Shown: in pieces, positions 13,713-27,600 of the stretch
Numbering within the stretch: the stretch's first letter is position 1
How the letters are laid out: each line of letters starts with the position of its first letter
Origin: Monilinia fructicola
Taxonomy: Eukaryota > Ascomycota > Leotiomycetes > Helotiales > Sclerotiniaceae
Assembly (NCBI GenBank): GCA_008692225.1
Contig: VICG01000004.1
Coordinates: 2,647,001 to 2,711,000, forward strand
Length of the DNA: 64,000 nucleotides
Reading direction: 5' to 3'
The notes under the pieces: generated by a model
Database searches by the model: none
What the model saw: the letters and a program-made list of their open reading frames with translations, nothing else
Told to the model about the DNA's origin: nothing
Translations under genes and position numbers: made by a program

Positions 13713-14174
13713 ATTTTAATATTTTAACGTTTTTATATATTTAAATATTTTTAATATTGTAACTATTATTATAAATTTATCTTATTATTTTTAGAAATTT
13801 TTTTATAACTTTTTATATATCTTTTATATAAATATTAATAAAACTAATAGATTGAATTTGTAATAAATTATAATTTAAATCTTTTTTAAATAGCTTTTAA
13901 ATAATTTGTACAGAGTTTTATTATAGGTACTTACCTATATATAATATTTTTATAAAGGGTTTTTTTATATATTTTTTTAATATTCTCTTTATAATTATAA
14001 TTCAATATTAAAAAATGTATTTTAGATAATATTTAATATATCGATAAATCTCTCTCATACTATAAAAATATGGAATTGATTATTTTTATACTACTCAAAT
14101 ACATTTTAAGAAAGGTATAAGCGAATATAAAACTTATGATTATTTAACGAAATCTTAATATGATCTAATATAAC

Positions 14175-14892
14175 TTATATATATATTGAATTTAATATTT
14201 TTAAGATCTTCCTATAAAGTTTTTATATTATAAAAATATTTTTAAAAGAATATTAATATTTTAAAATTAATGATTTGAAAATTTTTTAATATTTATTAAT
14301 TCATTAATTTTAAATTCAAAAAATATATAAATATCAAAAATTTCAATTATAAAAAAATAATATAAGCTTTGAAGTTTTATTAAATGATTTCAAAATTTAA
14401 TATTGTTTATTATATTAATATATATATTAATATAAAAGATGGAAAATTCAAATTTTTAATAAAAAAATATGCTTATATAATTCAAATAAACGAATTTACT
14501 CTTTCAAAACTTGTAAATTTTCCTATATTTTCAACTTTATTAATATGTATTTTAAACATTAATAAAGATATTTAAATTTTAGCTTTTTTCCAATTTATTA
14601 ATGAAGTTTAATAAATTTAACTACAATATTCATTAAACCATTTAATATTAATATAAATCTCTAATTTTTTATTAAATTTTCAATATTCATACATTTTATT
14701 ATACTATTATTCATTTAATATTAGGTTTTATAATACAAAATTTTTATACTAAGTATAAAAATACTAAATCTATAATACCTTTAAATCTCTTATAGAATTA
14801 TATTAAGGTTCTATTGAATAATTATAAGTTATATTTTTGCATATGCCTTTTTTAAAACCTCTTTGAATATAAAAATCAAAGTTATTTTATTA
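14175..14892. repeat. Repeat D, copy 1 (uninterrupted; supplies an empty site)
   Basis: This stretch matches 30,768-32,190, where the same sequence is split by M1 copy 6. In copy 1 the corresponding site reads TTTAAC-TA-CAATATTCATT with TA at 14,622-14,623, so it shows the pre-insertion state. Its identity is unknown. A 63-codon open frame at 14,384-14,575 is not kept in copy 2 and is not a gene. The left boundary is approximate. Just left of it (about 14,040-14,097) is a sequence like an M2 left end. Confidence 0.7.
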
Positions 14893-16207
14893 TATAGTAA
14901 ATTTCTTTTATATTGTAAAAAGTAGAATTATCTATTTTTATACTATAAAAATCAAAGTTATTTTATTAGAGGTACTTTATAGCTCTTTTAATAATGTTTA
15001 AGATCATGTTAAAATATTCTTAATTTAAATTAAGAACGTTTTAAAATAGCTTAAAATGATTTAATATAATTCAAAATAGCTTAAAATAGCTTAAATTATA
15101 GTTAAAACCTATTTGAATCGATGTTAACACCATTTTAAGCTAATCTCAAAATGGTATTAAATCGGCATTGTCGCAATAACTCACTAACCGTTTTGAGATA
15201 GTGTTGAGATATTTTGAGAAAGCTTGAAAAAAATAAAGCTTTAAAAGTGGATTTGCCCCACTCTTTTTTTTGAAAAAAAGTAAAAAATTATTATTATTAC
15301 TAGTATTATTATTCTTATTATTATTATTATTATTCTTATTCTTATTCTTATCATTTTTTTTTTGCTATAAACAGATCATTCTAATCACTCGGCTAAATAA
15401 CTAATAATGATTTGATAGTTAAATTTTTAAATTCCTATATATTATTATAATTAATTAAATTATGATTTTAATACGATATTAATATAATCTTAATACGGTT
15501 TTAATATAATCTTCAATTATTAAATTATCTTAAGCTATTCTAAGATATCCTAATATATTTCAAAATATGTTAATATATTTTATCAATTTAATCTATTTTA
15601 AGATTAGCTTAAATTAGCTTAATATTATCTTAAAATATTGAAATATCTTAAAACCATTTTAAGAACGTTTGAATATAGTGTTAAATATATTCAGTTGCGC
15701 CACTAAGTATAATACTATCTAGATTCTATATTTTTCATAATCTTTATAAAAAGTATAGAATTTTAATAATAAATTTTAAAATTTTAATTAATTGATTATT
15801 AATTAGTATGTAAAAAAGTTTTAATGTTCTATTCTACTTTCGGAGCTTAAATATTCCAATTCTTTTCAAGATAATTAATTTTTTTAGCTATTTTGAAGAT
15901 GATTAATTATTTTAGCTATTTTGAGTATAATAAATCATTTTAGTTTTTCTATTCTGATTATTCCATTTTCAACCCTTTCATTTCGATTGTTTTATTTTTA
16001 ATCTTTTTATTTCAACCATTGCATTCCAATTTTTTGAAATAATATAATCAATTCATTAATATAGATTTTATTATAAACCTTTGGATTTCATAATAGAATT
16101 TATATAAAAAATGTAAAATCTGAATAATATTATAATAAAGTAATTTCAATCTTTATAGTATAAAAATAATTAATTCGATTTTTTATAGCATAAATGTAAT
16201 TTATATT
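14893..16207. mobile_element. M2 element interrupted by M1 copy 4
   Basis: The left end reads TATAGTAAATTTC, a C-to-T/G-to-A variant of the family start TACGGTAAATTAC. The interior after M1 copy 4 resumes with AATACTATCTAGATTCTA, then the AAAAAAGTTTTAATGTTC segment and a short minisatellite block (about 15,945-16,030). It ends near AGCATAAATGTAATTTATA. Removing M1 copy 4 restores the order seen in the complete M2 at 16,331, apart from four extra bases (GAGG) beside the left TA. Confidence 0.7.
14973..15709 (-). mobile_element. M1 element copy 4, complete, nested in M2
   Basis: Bounded by TA-CTTTATAGCTCTTTTAATA and TCAGTTGCGCCACTAAG-TA. The reverse complement of the A-box-like motif is present as ATCACTCGGCTA near 15,384. 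An AT microsatellite (ATTATTCTTATT type) separates the two halves. The insertion lies in the left arm of an M2 element, so it is younger than that M2. Confidence 0.88.
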
Positions 16208-16330
16208 TTATTATAATACTATTTAGATTTTATACTTTTTAATAGCTTTCATAATATAATTTATTAAAAAAATATACAATTTAAAGGTTTATAATAGAAT
16301 CTATATTAAGAGATTAATTATATTATTTTA

Positions 16331-17426
16331 TACGGTAAATTACTCTTATGCTATAAAAAATCGAAAAAATTATTTTTATACTACGAAAATTAGATTTATT
16401 TTATTATAATATTATATAGATTATAGCTTTTTTAAATAAAATCTAATTTAGAATCTAATCATTTTTGGTTATATTTTAAATTAGATTCTATTCAAAAAGA
16501 TTAGAATCTAAATAGTGAATTATAAATTTTCAAAATCTAATATTTTTTATTTATCAATTATTAATAAGCAAAAAAGCTTCAACTTTCTATTCTACTAGTA
16601 CTTTTAAAACTTAATTATTCCGGCTATTTCGAAAATGGTTAATTATTTTAATTGTTTCGAAAATGATTAATCATTTTAGTTATTTTAAAGATAATTAATC
16701 ATTTCAACTTTTTTATTTTAGCTTTTTCATTATAATCCTTTTATCTCAACTTTTTTATACTTAATTCTTTCATTCTAATCTTTTTATTTTGGTTTTTTTA
16801 TTCCGATTTTTTTATTCTCAATCTTTTTATTCCAATTATTCTATTTTAGCTTTTTTATTTCGATTATTTTATTTTAGCATTTTTATTTTAGCTATTTAAT
16901 TTTGGTTTTTCTATTTCGATTACTAGTATTTTATTTTAACCTTTTTATCTTTAACCCTTTTATTTCAGTCTTTTTATTTTGATTATTTTATTTCAATTCT
17001 TTTATTTTAACTCTTTTATTTTAATCCTTTTATTTTAGATCTTTCTTTCATTTTAGTTTTTTTATTTTAATCCTTTTATTTTAGCTTTTTTATTTTAATT
17101 TTTTTATTTTTAACCTTTTTTATTTTAGATTTTTTTAATTTTCATCTTTTTATTCCAATTATTTTATTTTAATCTTTCTATTTTAATTTTTTCATTTTAG
17201 TTTTTTTTATTTTAACTCTTTCATTTTAAAATAATATAATTATTAATTTGTTTACATAAAAAATCTATTATAAAACCTTAAATTATATAGTTTTCAAATA
17301 GAATCTAAATTAAATTCTGTTTAAAAAAACTAGAATCTATATAATATTATAATAAAATCACTTTGATTTTTGTAGTATAAAAGTGATTTTTTTCGATTTT
17401 TTATGGTATAAAAGTAATTTACCGTA
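16331..17426. mobile_element. M2 element, complete, with long terminal inverted repeats
   Basis: Left end TACGGTAAATTACTCTTATG; right end, reverse-complemented, TACGGTAAATTACTTTTATA. The two arms stay alignable for about 110 bp (GAAAAAATTA, then a TTTATTTTATTATAATATTA block, then a TAGATTMTAG motif). TA borders both ends, which suggests a TA target duplication. The interior is dominated by the pyrimidine-rich minisatellite. There is no transposase frame, so this is a non-autonomous foldback or MITE-like element. Confidence 0.85.
16690..17235. repeat. 15-16 bp pyrimidine-rich minisatellite inside M2
   Basis: About 35 units of the type CTTTTTTATTTTAGCT / TATTTCGATTATTTTA run through this block, with no G or C run on the other strand. 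The same unit occurs in the M2 copies at 13.3, 15.9 and 20.6 kb, and in reverse complement at 17,445-17,660. The array is therefore part of M2, not a chance microsatellite. Confidence 0.8.
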
Positions 17427-17836
17427 TTTTATAATGAAATAATTGAAATGAAAAGGTTAAAATGATAAAGTTAAAATAGAATAATTAAAATGGAATAATT
17501 AAAATAAAAAGGCTGGAATAAAATAATTAAATAAAAAGGTTCAAAATAAAAAGGTTAAAATAGAATAATTAGAATAAAAGGGTTAGAATAGAATAGCCAA
17601 AATGGAATAGTTACAATAGAAGGTTCGGAAATGGATTAGCTAAAATGGAAGGGTTTAAATGGTTGATCACTTTTAAAATAGTTGGAATAATTAAGCTTTC
17701 AATATTTATAATTAAATATTTAAATTCTAAAAGATATAGAACCTAGATAATAGTATTATAATCAAATGACTTCGATTGTTACGGTACAAGAGTAATCAAT
17801 TCCATTTTTTAATAGCATGAGGAAAATTTACCATTA
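17427..17836. mobile_element. M2-derived fragment with inverted minisatellite
   Basis: Directly after the complete M2, a purine-rich array (AAAAGGTTAAAATAGAATAA type) runs to about 17,660. An M2 right end follows (ATTGTTACGGTACAAGAGTA, then GAAAATTTACCATTA). The array is in the opposite orientation to the array at 16,690, so this looks like a second, rearranged copy lacking its left end. Confidence 0.55.
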
Positions 17837-18341
17837 ATATACCTATACTCATATTAAATGAATAATATATATATACGAAAATTAATATAATCATAGGTTT
17901 GTATAATCATTTTCTATTATATATTATTATATTTCATAGTAAGGTTTTAAGATATACCTATAATAAAAAAATGCTTAGATTATCATAGGTAATTTTATCT
18001 TTATTTTTTTAATAAATTTCTATTATTTTAAATTAATGATAATTTAAATTAATGATAATAATTTAAAAATCTAATATTTGAATATTGATATTCAAGTTTA
18101 TTGTTATATTACTATATTATAACATTGCTATTAGATTATATTATTTTAGTTTCCTGATTAGAAATAATGCTTAGTATTTGTTTAATACAAATTTCATATT
18201 ATTATATCTGGTTTACATTTAATATTTTTTTTGTATTCCTTTTAGAATATAGTATATTATTATTATAATCGTCTCTTTTGAGATTGAAATATGAATATTA
18301 TTTATAAAGTTTATAACGTTTTCTTAGGATATATTATAATA
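17837..18341. other. AT-rich DNA with no assignable feature
   Basis: About 500 bases between two M2 copies, with no open frame and no match seen elsewhere in the window. Confidence 0.4.
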
Positions 18342-20813
18342 TACGGTAAATTACTCTCATACTATGAAAAATCGAAAAAATTACTCTTATACCATAAGAA
18401 TCAGATTTATTTTATTATAATACTATAGGTACATACTTGGCATTGTTTTGGGTCAATGCTAGGCCATTTAAGCGAGAGATTTCGAATTATAATTTCTTCA
18501 ACTACACACATGTTGCTATATAAATTTATATTATAATATATTCTACTTTTAAAAAAATTATATAATTCGAATGCTAAAAAATAGCTTTATATATTAGGTT
18601 TATTTAAAAAAATATAATTATATCTCTTAAATTATTAATATGAACTAATTAATCTTAAATAAGGGTTTTGAATTTTTTTTTTCTTTTATTGATTTTTATA
18701 ATTTAATAATACTTTTTATTTAATAGAAAAGGCTTTAAATAATACTATAGATAATTAAGTTGATATTATTATAGTAGATTCAAAGGATCTTTTTATTGAT
18801 TAAGTATAAATAGGGAATATAAAGCTTTAAAAACGTTGAGGTTAAAAGGGCCAGAATAATCGATTTTATTAAAAACTTTAATAGGTTAAAGGAGGAAATT
18901 TATATTATAAAGGGATTTTTAGAGATTAATAAAAATAATAAATCAAAAAAAGAATTAATTATAAAAATTGGTATTTTTGTTGTATTTTATAGTTAATCTG
19001 TATATTTTTATAATATATAAAATAATAGTATTAATAAAGTTTTAAGGGATTTTTAACTATTTCTTTTTTTATATTTTTTATTATTTTTATATTATTTTAA
19101 GAGTATATATTTTAAAATCTTTTTTTTTCAAATTTAGATAGGTATATATATAATATTATATTTACTTAATAAAGTTAAAATCCAAAGATTAAGATAAATA
19201 TAAACATTAAGTTATTTCATTGAATTCAAAGTAGAATTTTATATGACTATTATTATATACTATTATATCAATTATTAAAGATTGAAAAGTAAAATGTTTA
19301 ACTTAAATCTTTCTATATTAAAAAATTAAATAAAACTTTAAATATCTCAAAATAAAACGATATTAATTTATTTCCCCTTTTGAATTAATTATCTTTTCTA
19401 AACTTTTTATTTATAATATATTTTTCTTTTATTAACTAATAAATTAAACTTTTTAATGTTTCTTTTTTTAATGCTTTTTTTCTTTTTATATTTTAATATT
19501 TTTAAATATTAATTTATTTTATATATTCGGTCATTGATTAAGGTTATTTTTATATTTATTCATTTAGTTTTTTTTTACTTTGTTTTAATTAAAAAAACTA
19601 TATCAAAATTAAAATAATAAATATAATTTATTTTATTAAGAAATTGTTTATAATCATAGTTTTTATCTAAATTTAAAGATTATATAATATTTTTATAATT
19701 ATATTCGTTAAAGATTAATTATACTCTTTTTTTTTAATTTATAAAATTATATGAAAATGGTATTAATAAATATAATTAAGCTACAATCTGTTTCTAATAC
19801 AAATTCAAGAGCTTTTACTTATATAATTTATATTTTTTATATAATTATAATTAAATCAAATTTATTTAATAATAAAGAATAAATAAACTAAACTTTATAT
19901 ACCTATAATAATATAAAATAAGGATTTCTTGAAATTCTTTTTATATATTGTATTTTGATTTAATATATATTGAAAAACATCCAATTTTTTAGATTTTGAA
20001 AATGCTATAGTTATTCTAATAATCTTTTTTTGTTAATAAAAAAAAAGTAAACTATACTTTTTTTATTATTTTTATTTTGAATATTCGATATATCCACTAA
20101 AAAAAATCGATTATATTTATTATATATATTAATTTGATTATCTTTTTTATATATTTTTTATTATATTCTTTCTATAGTATATATAAAATAATAATATTCT
20201 TAATTAATAGTTTTCTGTATAAAAAAAGTTATCTTATTAATATTAATTATGATTTATTATATATTTATGAAAACTTTCACTTTTAAGGTTTTTTATGAAA
20301 AATATAATTGTTTTTTAGTTTTACAACTCTTTTAAGGTATTTCTTATAATATAATATTGATTCATTGATTTATTATTAATTTTTGAATATCTAATATATG
20401 GAAACGCGTTTCTTATATTGATACGTTTTCGGCTAATTTTTAGCCCGGCATTAACCCAAAACAACGCTAAGTAGTTTCTATACTTTTTGAATAAAATCTA
20501 ATTTTCAAAATCTAACATTTTAATTGGTCAATTATTAATAAGCAAAAAAGCTCCAATTTTCCACTTTATTGTCGAAGCTTAATTATTCAAATTATTTCGG
20601 CTATTTCATTTCAACCCTTCTCTTTTAACCATTTCATTTCAACCCTTCTATTTTGATTATTTTATTCTAACTATTTCATTTTAATTCTTTTATTTCGAAA
20701 TAATATCATTACCTATATTAATGTATTAATATAAAAAATCTATTATAAAACCTTAAATTCTATAATTTTTGAATAAAATCTCGATTTTTGTAGTATAAAA
20801 GTAATTTACCGTA
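18342..20813. mobile_element. M2 element split by a pogo/mariner-like transposon
   Basis: The left end TACGGTAAATTACTCTCATA begins at 18,342 and runs to the TTATTTTATTATAATACTAT block. The rest of M2 (CTATACTTTTTGAATAAAAT, the minisatellite near 20,600-20,690, and the right end AGTAATTTACCGTA) resumes at 20,474. The 2.04 kb between has its own inverted ends. Without it, an M2 of about 430 bp remains, with a shorter minisatellite than the copy at 16,331. Confidence 0.75.
18434..20473. mobile_element. 2.04 kb pogo/Tc1-mariner-like DNA transposon relic
   Basis: After a TA, the left end reads CTTGGCATTGTTTTGGGTCA. The right end, reverse-complemented, reads CTTAGCGTTGTTTTGGGTTA, also next to a TA. 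The inverted repeats extend about 31 bp, and every mismatch is a C/T or G/A transition. A length near 2 kb with TA target sites is typical of fungal pogo-class elements (Fot1, Flipper), which encode a DDE transposase. No intact transposase frame survives RIP here, so class assignment rests on size, ends and target site. Confidence 0.8.
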
Positions 20814-21596
20814 TAATAGATATTTTTATTAATATATTATTATAGAATAAGAATAAAACAAGACTTTTTTGAAAATTTTATAGAGTACTATTATATATAG
20901 ATATTAATTGGTTAGTATAATTATCAATTTAAATATTCTTTATTTTATTTATTAGAAATAGATGAATAAAATATATTATTTATACTAATACTCTTTTTTC
21001 TAATGAAATATAAATAAGGTATAGATGAAAAAAGTATTAATATATATATTAATTGTATTTGAGTTTGAAAAACTCATTGTATATTCTAAAAGAAATTTCT
21101 AAAGATATATATTTATTTTAAGGTAAGTTTCAGTACTATGTATATATTTGAGGCTAATGTAACTTCTATTTAATATCCAAATAAACCATTTCTGATTTTA
21201 ATTATTTTAAATGATTAATTGATTACTCTTTTCTTTGAAAACTTCTTAAAAGTACTAGCATTGAAAAACGTTATTAGATAATAAAATTTAATTCAGTTTA
21301 TATATTTTCTTAGTTTACGAAGTATAATGGTAATTATTTATTTATATTGTTTTTAATATTATTTCGATTTCAAATAATAATTCATCAAATATATTAAGTA
21401 TCCAGTTAGAATCTTTATTGTCTTTCCAATAACGCAATTTGGAATGTTTAAAAACTCTCATTTTTTATAATTTAAAAGATTTTTTCAAGTTGTTATTAAT
21501 TTAATATTTGATTTGTTTCACATTATATTTATAAATATTAACTATATTAAAAGACATTTTTTGAATTTTAAAGTATAATCGTTAATATTATCAAAA
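20814..21596. other. AT-rich DNA with no assignable feature
   Basis: About 780 bases between an M2 element and the L1 retrotransposon. I see no open frame or repeat match. Confidence 0.4.
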
Positions 21597-21610
21597 TCAA
21601 TTAATAAAAG

Positions 21611-21627
21611 CAGTAGTAGTAGTAGTA
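21611..21627 (-). repeat. (TAC)n 3' tail of L1
   Basis: Five GTA units on the + strand directly inside the 14 bp target duplication. The same tail, as ACT units, ends the L4 copy at 46,914-46,930, so it is a family feature and not a random microsatellite. Confidence 0.8.
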
Positions 21628-24600
21628 TTTCTTTTTATCTATTGGATAGGCCAAAAGACTCCCTAAAACCTTTATAAGGGTATAAAAATATATTAAATTA
21701 TGAAATTAAACTAAAAATAATCATAAAAAATGGTTTATATATAAAAAGTATAATATTTAGTTTATTATTTTTCTTTTATTTTATTTAAAACAAGAATATA
21801 ATATTAATAATATTTAATTATTAATAAATTATAATTTAAGGTTTAAAGTCTTATAAATAAAAGTTTTGAAACAAATATAAAATATAAATAAAAGAAATTA
21901 TAAATAATATAATAAAAAACAAAGAACTAATAAATCAAAAAATTAAAAATTCAAAAAGTTATTGTAAAAAATAAAATAAATATTAAAGTTTAGTAAAATA
22001 TTATTAAAGTTTATAAAAATATTATTAAGGTTAAAAATTTGTATATATTAAATAAAAGCTATATTAGAGGTTATTAAAGGCTAAAATCCCAAATTTTTAA
22101 TATTGAAAACCGAAATTATTAAGGCTAAAACTCCTTTATATATTAAAACAAAATTCTACAATATAAAAAAGGAATAAGATTAAAGATTTAGATTAAAAAA
22201 TAAAGTTTAAAGTTATCAAAATTAAAGGTTTATTAAAAGTAGAATAAACCTTATTGGGGGCAAAAATAAATACTAAAATACAATTCAGTAAGGTTCAGAA
22301 AAATTTCGCAAATTCCGTTAATTTGAAAAAAAATTAAATTCAAGTATTCAAAACTTTCTTTAAATGTATACTTGAAAGGGATTTAAGATTATATTAATTA
22401 TTTATTAAAGTTTTAAAGCATTTTTGAAGTAATATATTAAATATAAAAAGGAATTTAAATATATTATCAAAAGTATTTTAAATTAATATCTTTATATTTG
22501 AATTTGAAATAATATTAAATAAAGTTTTTATATATAAAATAAATAAGCTAATATTCTTATAAAATTAAATTTAAAGAAAATTTAATTCTAAAAAGAATTT
22601 TATTTTATATAAGAATTCTTATTTAAAATAGTTTAAAAATAATTTCATTTTATATTTAAATTATTAAATTTATTATACAATTAAATAAAGGTTTTCAAGG
22701 AATTTATTTATTTTATTAATTATAAATATTAAAGATAAACTTAAATTTTAGATAAGCTTTAATATTTCTTTATTTATAAAGTAATTTATTACTTTTATTC
22801 TCTTTAATTCCTTATATATTCTAATAATCATTTAATATTAATATTATAGAATTTATATTATATTCCTAATATTTATAAAAGGTTTATTATAAAAAGTTCG
22901 AATATATTAGCCTTTATAAATATTATATTATTGAAAGTATTATTTATATATAATCAAAACTTATTATAAATTAATATTTAATAATATTTTTATTATATAT
23001 TAAAGTTTCCTTTTTAAATATTTATAGTTTTTATATCAAAAATATATAATATAAAATTAATTGAATTTATATTTAAAGCTTATTTATATGCTATTTTAAT
23101 AGATTATGTAATCATATTCTTATATATTTGTAATTTTTAATATATTACTTTCAATTATCTTAAAAATATAATAATATTAATTAAAAAAAGTAAATTCTTA
23201 TTAGTTTTAAAAATTACTATAATAGTAGTTTCTTTATTAATTAATTTTTTATTAAATTTATTTAATAGTTTTATATAAAGTGATAACGAGTTAAAGAGAT
23301 TAGTTTAAGGAATTATTAGGGAATATATATATAGGTATTAAGCGCTTAAATCTTTAATTTTAGGCGTTTATTGTAAGCCTTATTTTGCGATAATCTTTAC
23401 CATAATTATTGAATATTGGAATTTCATAGATTAATAAATATAATATATTAATTTTTTTTATTTGTAATATAAATCAAAGCTTAGCTTTTTTAAATATAAT
23501 TTTTGTAAAAAAGCATAGTTTAATATTATAGAAAAAAGGGTAATATTAAAAATAGTTTTTTAAATTAGTAAAACTTTATAAAATATTAAAACAGATGCTT
23601 TAATTAAATAAGTTTATATACTACTTTAAATTGTATATTAATAATTAAGCTTTTAATTAAATTAAAGGAAATTTAAAAGATTTTATATATTCTGTATATT
23701 AAACTTTTATATTGTAAATTAAGAAAAAAATGATGTAAATAATAATAGTTTTTTTAAATATTAAAACTAATAAACTTATTTATTGTTTTTAGCTAAACTT
23801 CTAATATAATATAAAACAAGATAAGTTTATATAACTTATTTCTTTATATATCTTTTCAAAAGATTATTTTTTTATTAAATTATATTTTAAACTTAATATA
23901 AAATAAACTATTTATCTTTTTTTTAATATTATTATAATAAAATTAATAATAAATTTATTATTTATTTTGTATAATAATATTTCAACGCTTTATTTTTTAA
24001 TAAAATAAATTATTTTTAGCTTTTTTAAAATAAGAACAATTTTGTTTTAAATGCTTTAATAAATAATATTTTTGATTTTCTATAAGAAAATATAAACATT
24101 AATAATTAATAATAGTATCAAAACTATAAATAAATATATATTATTTAATATATTTAAATTTAATAAATAATATCCTAAAATAATAATTTAATTAAATATA
24201 ATATATATAATATAAAAGATAATAATAAACCTTAAAGGAGTATTATAAGCAATATAATAATTTAATATAATTAAATTCTTTAAATATATTTCTTATATAT
24301 TTATTTATTAAAAATAAATTAATTAACTTTAAAAATATCTAAAAAGTTAACCTTTATACTATTATTTAAGGTTAATAAATGCTTTTTAAATAAACGCTAT
24401 TAAAAATCTTTTAAATATCCAATATAATATTATGATTTTTAAATCCTATAACTTATTAACTTTTATATTATAATATTGTTTATATTATATATAAAACTAA
24501 TTACTTAAATCTATAATAAATTTTTTAGGGAAAGATTTTATTATATTATAAATTAAAGATTTTTAATATAAAGAATAATCCAGATTAAACTAAATATTTA

Positions 24601-27600
24601 ATAATAATTTATCTTAAAATCTTTTGGAAAATATATAAAATAAATATAATAAAATATTAAAAGCAAATAGAAGATTTTATTAATTTTATTAACTTTTAGA
24701 GGAGTATAATTATTTTAACTAGTTTTTATATTTATAAAAAGAATTTGAAATTGAAATATTTATTATATAAATTATAAAGTATATATTTAATTAAACTTTA
24801 ATAGAACTTTAAATAATTAAATTGTAATTTAATTAATCTCTTAATAAAATGCTAGAAAATATTAATAATATTTCTTTTAATCTTCTTTTTAAAAATATTA
24901 AAATAAATTATAGGAAGTATATTCAAAACTTTATTAATTTATTAATAAATTATAATTTCAAGATTATTAATTACATTAAATTTATTTAGAAACTTTTAAA
25001 TTATAATACTTTAAGTTTTAATTATTATATTCTTAATTATAATTTTATTGCTTAATTACTAAAAAAGAAACTTTTAAGGTTACAATCTAATTTATAATTA
25101 ATAATTTAATTAATCTTTATTATCCTTAATTTAATATACTCTTTTAAGGGAATTTTTTCTAGTCTTTAAACTTATTCTTTAATTTTATTTTGAATTAGTA
25201 ATTTGGTATAAATTACTTTATTATCCTTAATTTTAATTATATCCCTTTAATAATTTTCTTTTAGTCTTTGCAAATTATATTATAGAATTCTTTGACTTTT
25301 AAAAAATAACTAAACTCTAATTATACATTTAGTTATGAATATTTAGGTAAACCTAAACTATATTATTTTGCATTTTCTAAAATTTATTATAAAATAAAGT
25401 ATTCTTATGTCTTTTATTTAATTTATGCCATAATTATATATATAATAAAATTAAAAATAATAATAAATTAAGCAATAAAAGCTTTTTATATTATTCTAAT
25501 CCTTAAAGATTATTTAGAATTTAAAATTTAGCAATGTTAATATATATAAAATTCAAAAACTTTTTTCAAATTATTTTTAATAACTTTTAAAATAATATTG
25601 ATTAAGAATATACAAATATTTTAGTTGAAATAAAATCGTAATCCTAAGTTTTATAATCTTAATTTAACTTATATATATAGGTTTTTATAAATATTAATAA
25701 TTATAAAAAGAATATTAAAGAATATAAGATTTAGAATATATTTAATAAAATAAATAAATTCTTTTAAAGGTATTAATAAAATCTATTTTGTTATTTAATA
25801 TTTATTATACAAACTTTTGTTTTTTAATAAATAAACATGCTAAACGTTAAGCTTAAGTATATATTATTATATACTAAATATTAAAATTCTTTTTTATAAA
25901 GTATTTAAAAAGTAAAGAAAAATAAACAATATAATTAATTACTTTTAGGTATTATAAATTGTTTATAAATATTAAAAATAATAGCAATAAAATTAATATT
26001 AATTTAAAGCAAATTTTTATTATATATTAATTATTTTTTTTTATTATATATTATTGTTTTTATTATATATATAGTTTAACGCTTTTTCGAAATATAGATT
26101 ATAATCCTAGGAAAGTAAAAATCTTTAATATTTTCAAAAATTAAAAGTTTCCAAAAATTAATTAAAATGTAATAATAGTATACTTTAATAATTTTAAATG
26201 TATATATTAATATATATTTAGAGTTTTTAAATATATATAATATTTATTTTTATATATATAATATTATAAAAAGAAGTTATATAAATAAAGCTTTTTTTAT
26301 TAATATTAATTTAATTAATTTATAGATCTTAAAATTAAATCTATTAAAAGGCGATAGGGATATAGGGCTATGATTTTGTTTATATTATTCCTTAATATAA
26401 AAAAGAATAAAAATAATTAATTTATTAACCTTTTTTCTTTTATAAAAATATTAAATTTAAATTTAGAAGTTTTTATAACAATTATAGCTTTACGATTATC
26501 ATTTAATAGAATAATTAAATAAATCTTTTTATATATAATATTTTTAGCTTTTGAAAGGATTTAATTATAAATATTTTAAAGGTTAAATTAACGTTTTTAT
26601 ATATTATTATAATAAAATTATATTTATGTTTAAAGCTTAATTATAGCTTTATTTTATATAACTAAAATAACCTTTTAAAGTTATAAAAGCAAAAGTAAAA
26701 GTATTAGCTTGTTTAAAAGCAACTTTATTATGTTTTATAAACCTAAATAAAACTTTTTTTTAATAAACTTAATATACTTTTTATTTATTTATTTAAAAGT
26801 AATAAAGCAATTATTATAATTTATAATAAAAGGGTTTGTATAATGAATTAATATATTATAGTAAGTTAATATAATTAGTATTAAAGGATCTTTAATATTG
26901 ATTTATTTATATATTATAATATATATATTAATACAATAGTATATATAAATGTATTTAATTTACAATAATTATTAATAATTAATAATTTGGATTATTAATA
27001 GTTTACTTGTAATAGCTGATAATCTTCTTTATGAATTATCTTTAATAAATTGTTAATATTAAAAAGTTTAAATATTTTAATAAATTTGAATAAATAAAAT
27101 AATTTATATTATTTTGTCAATTAAGTTTTAGGATTAATACTTATACTTAAAAGATTTAACATGCTAATTAGCTTATATTGCGTTTAAATAATAACATTTT
27201 TTTAGAGATAAAAATTAATATTCATATATTGTAATTTCCTTTTTTAGATTATAAAATGAAATAAACATATTAGTAATAGTATAATTATACTAAATGAATT
27301 AGGGATATTAAGTAAAATAAAGTAGTTTCAAATATTCTTTTAGTAATTTTAGTATTTTTTTAGATAAATAAGAAATTACAATTATCGAAAGATTGTTTAA
27401 TATAATTACTTAATTAATAATAATAAATATAATAAAAAAAATTAAGATTAAAGTAAAGGTTATTAATTTATTTAGGAAAAGCTTTATTAAATCGTATAAA
27501 AGCTTTAAATAATTAAAAAGAATTTAAAGTTTATATTTAATTAAAATATAGATATCTTATAATTGAGAATTAATAAAAAAAAGTATAAATAATAAACTTT

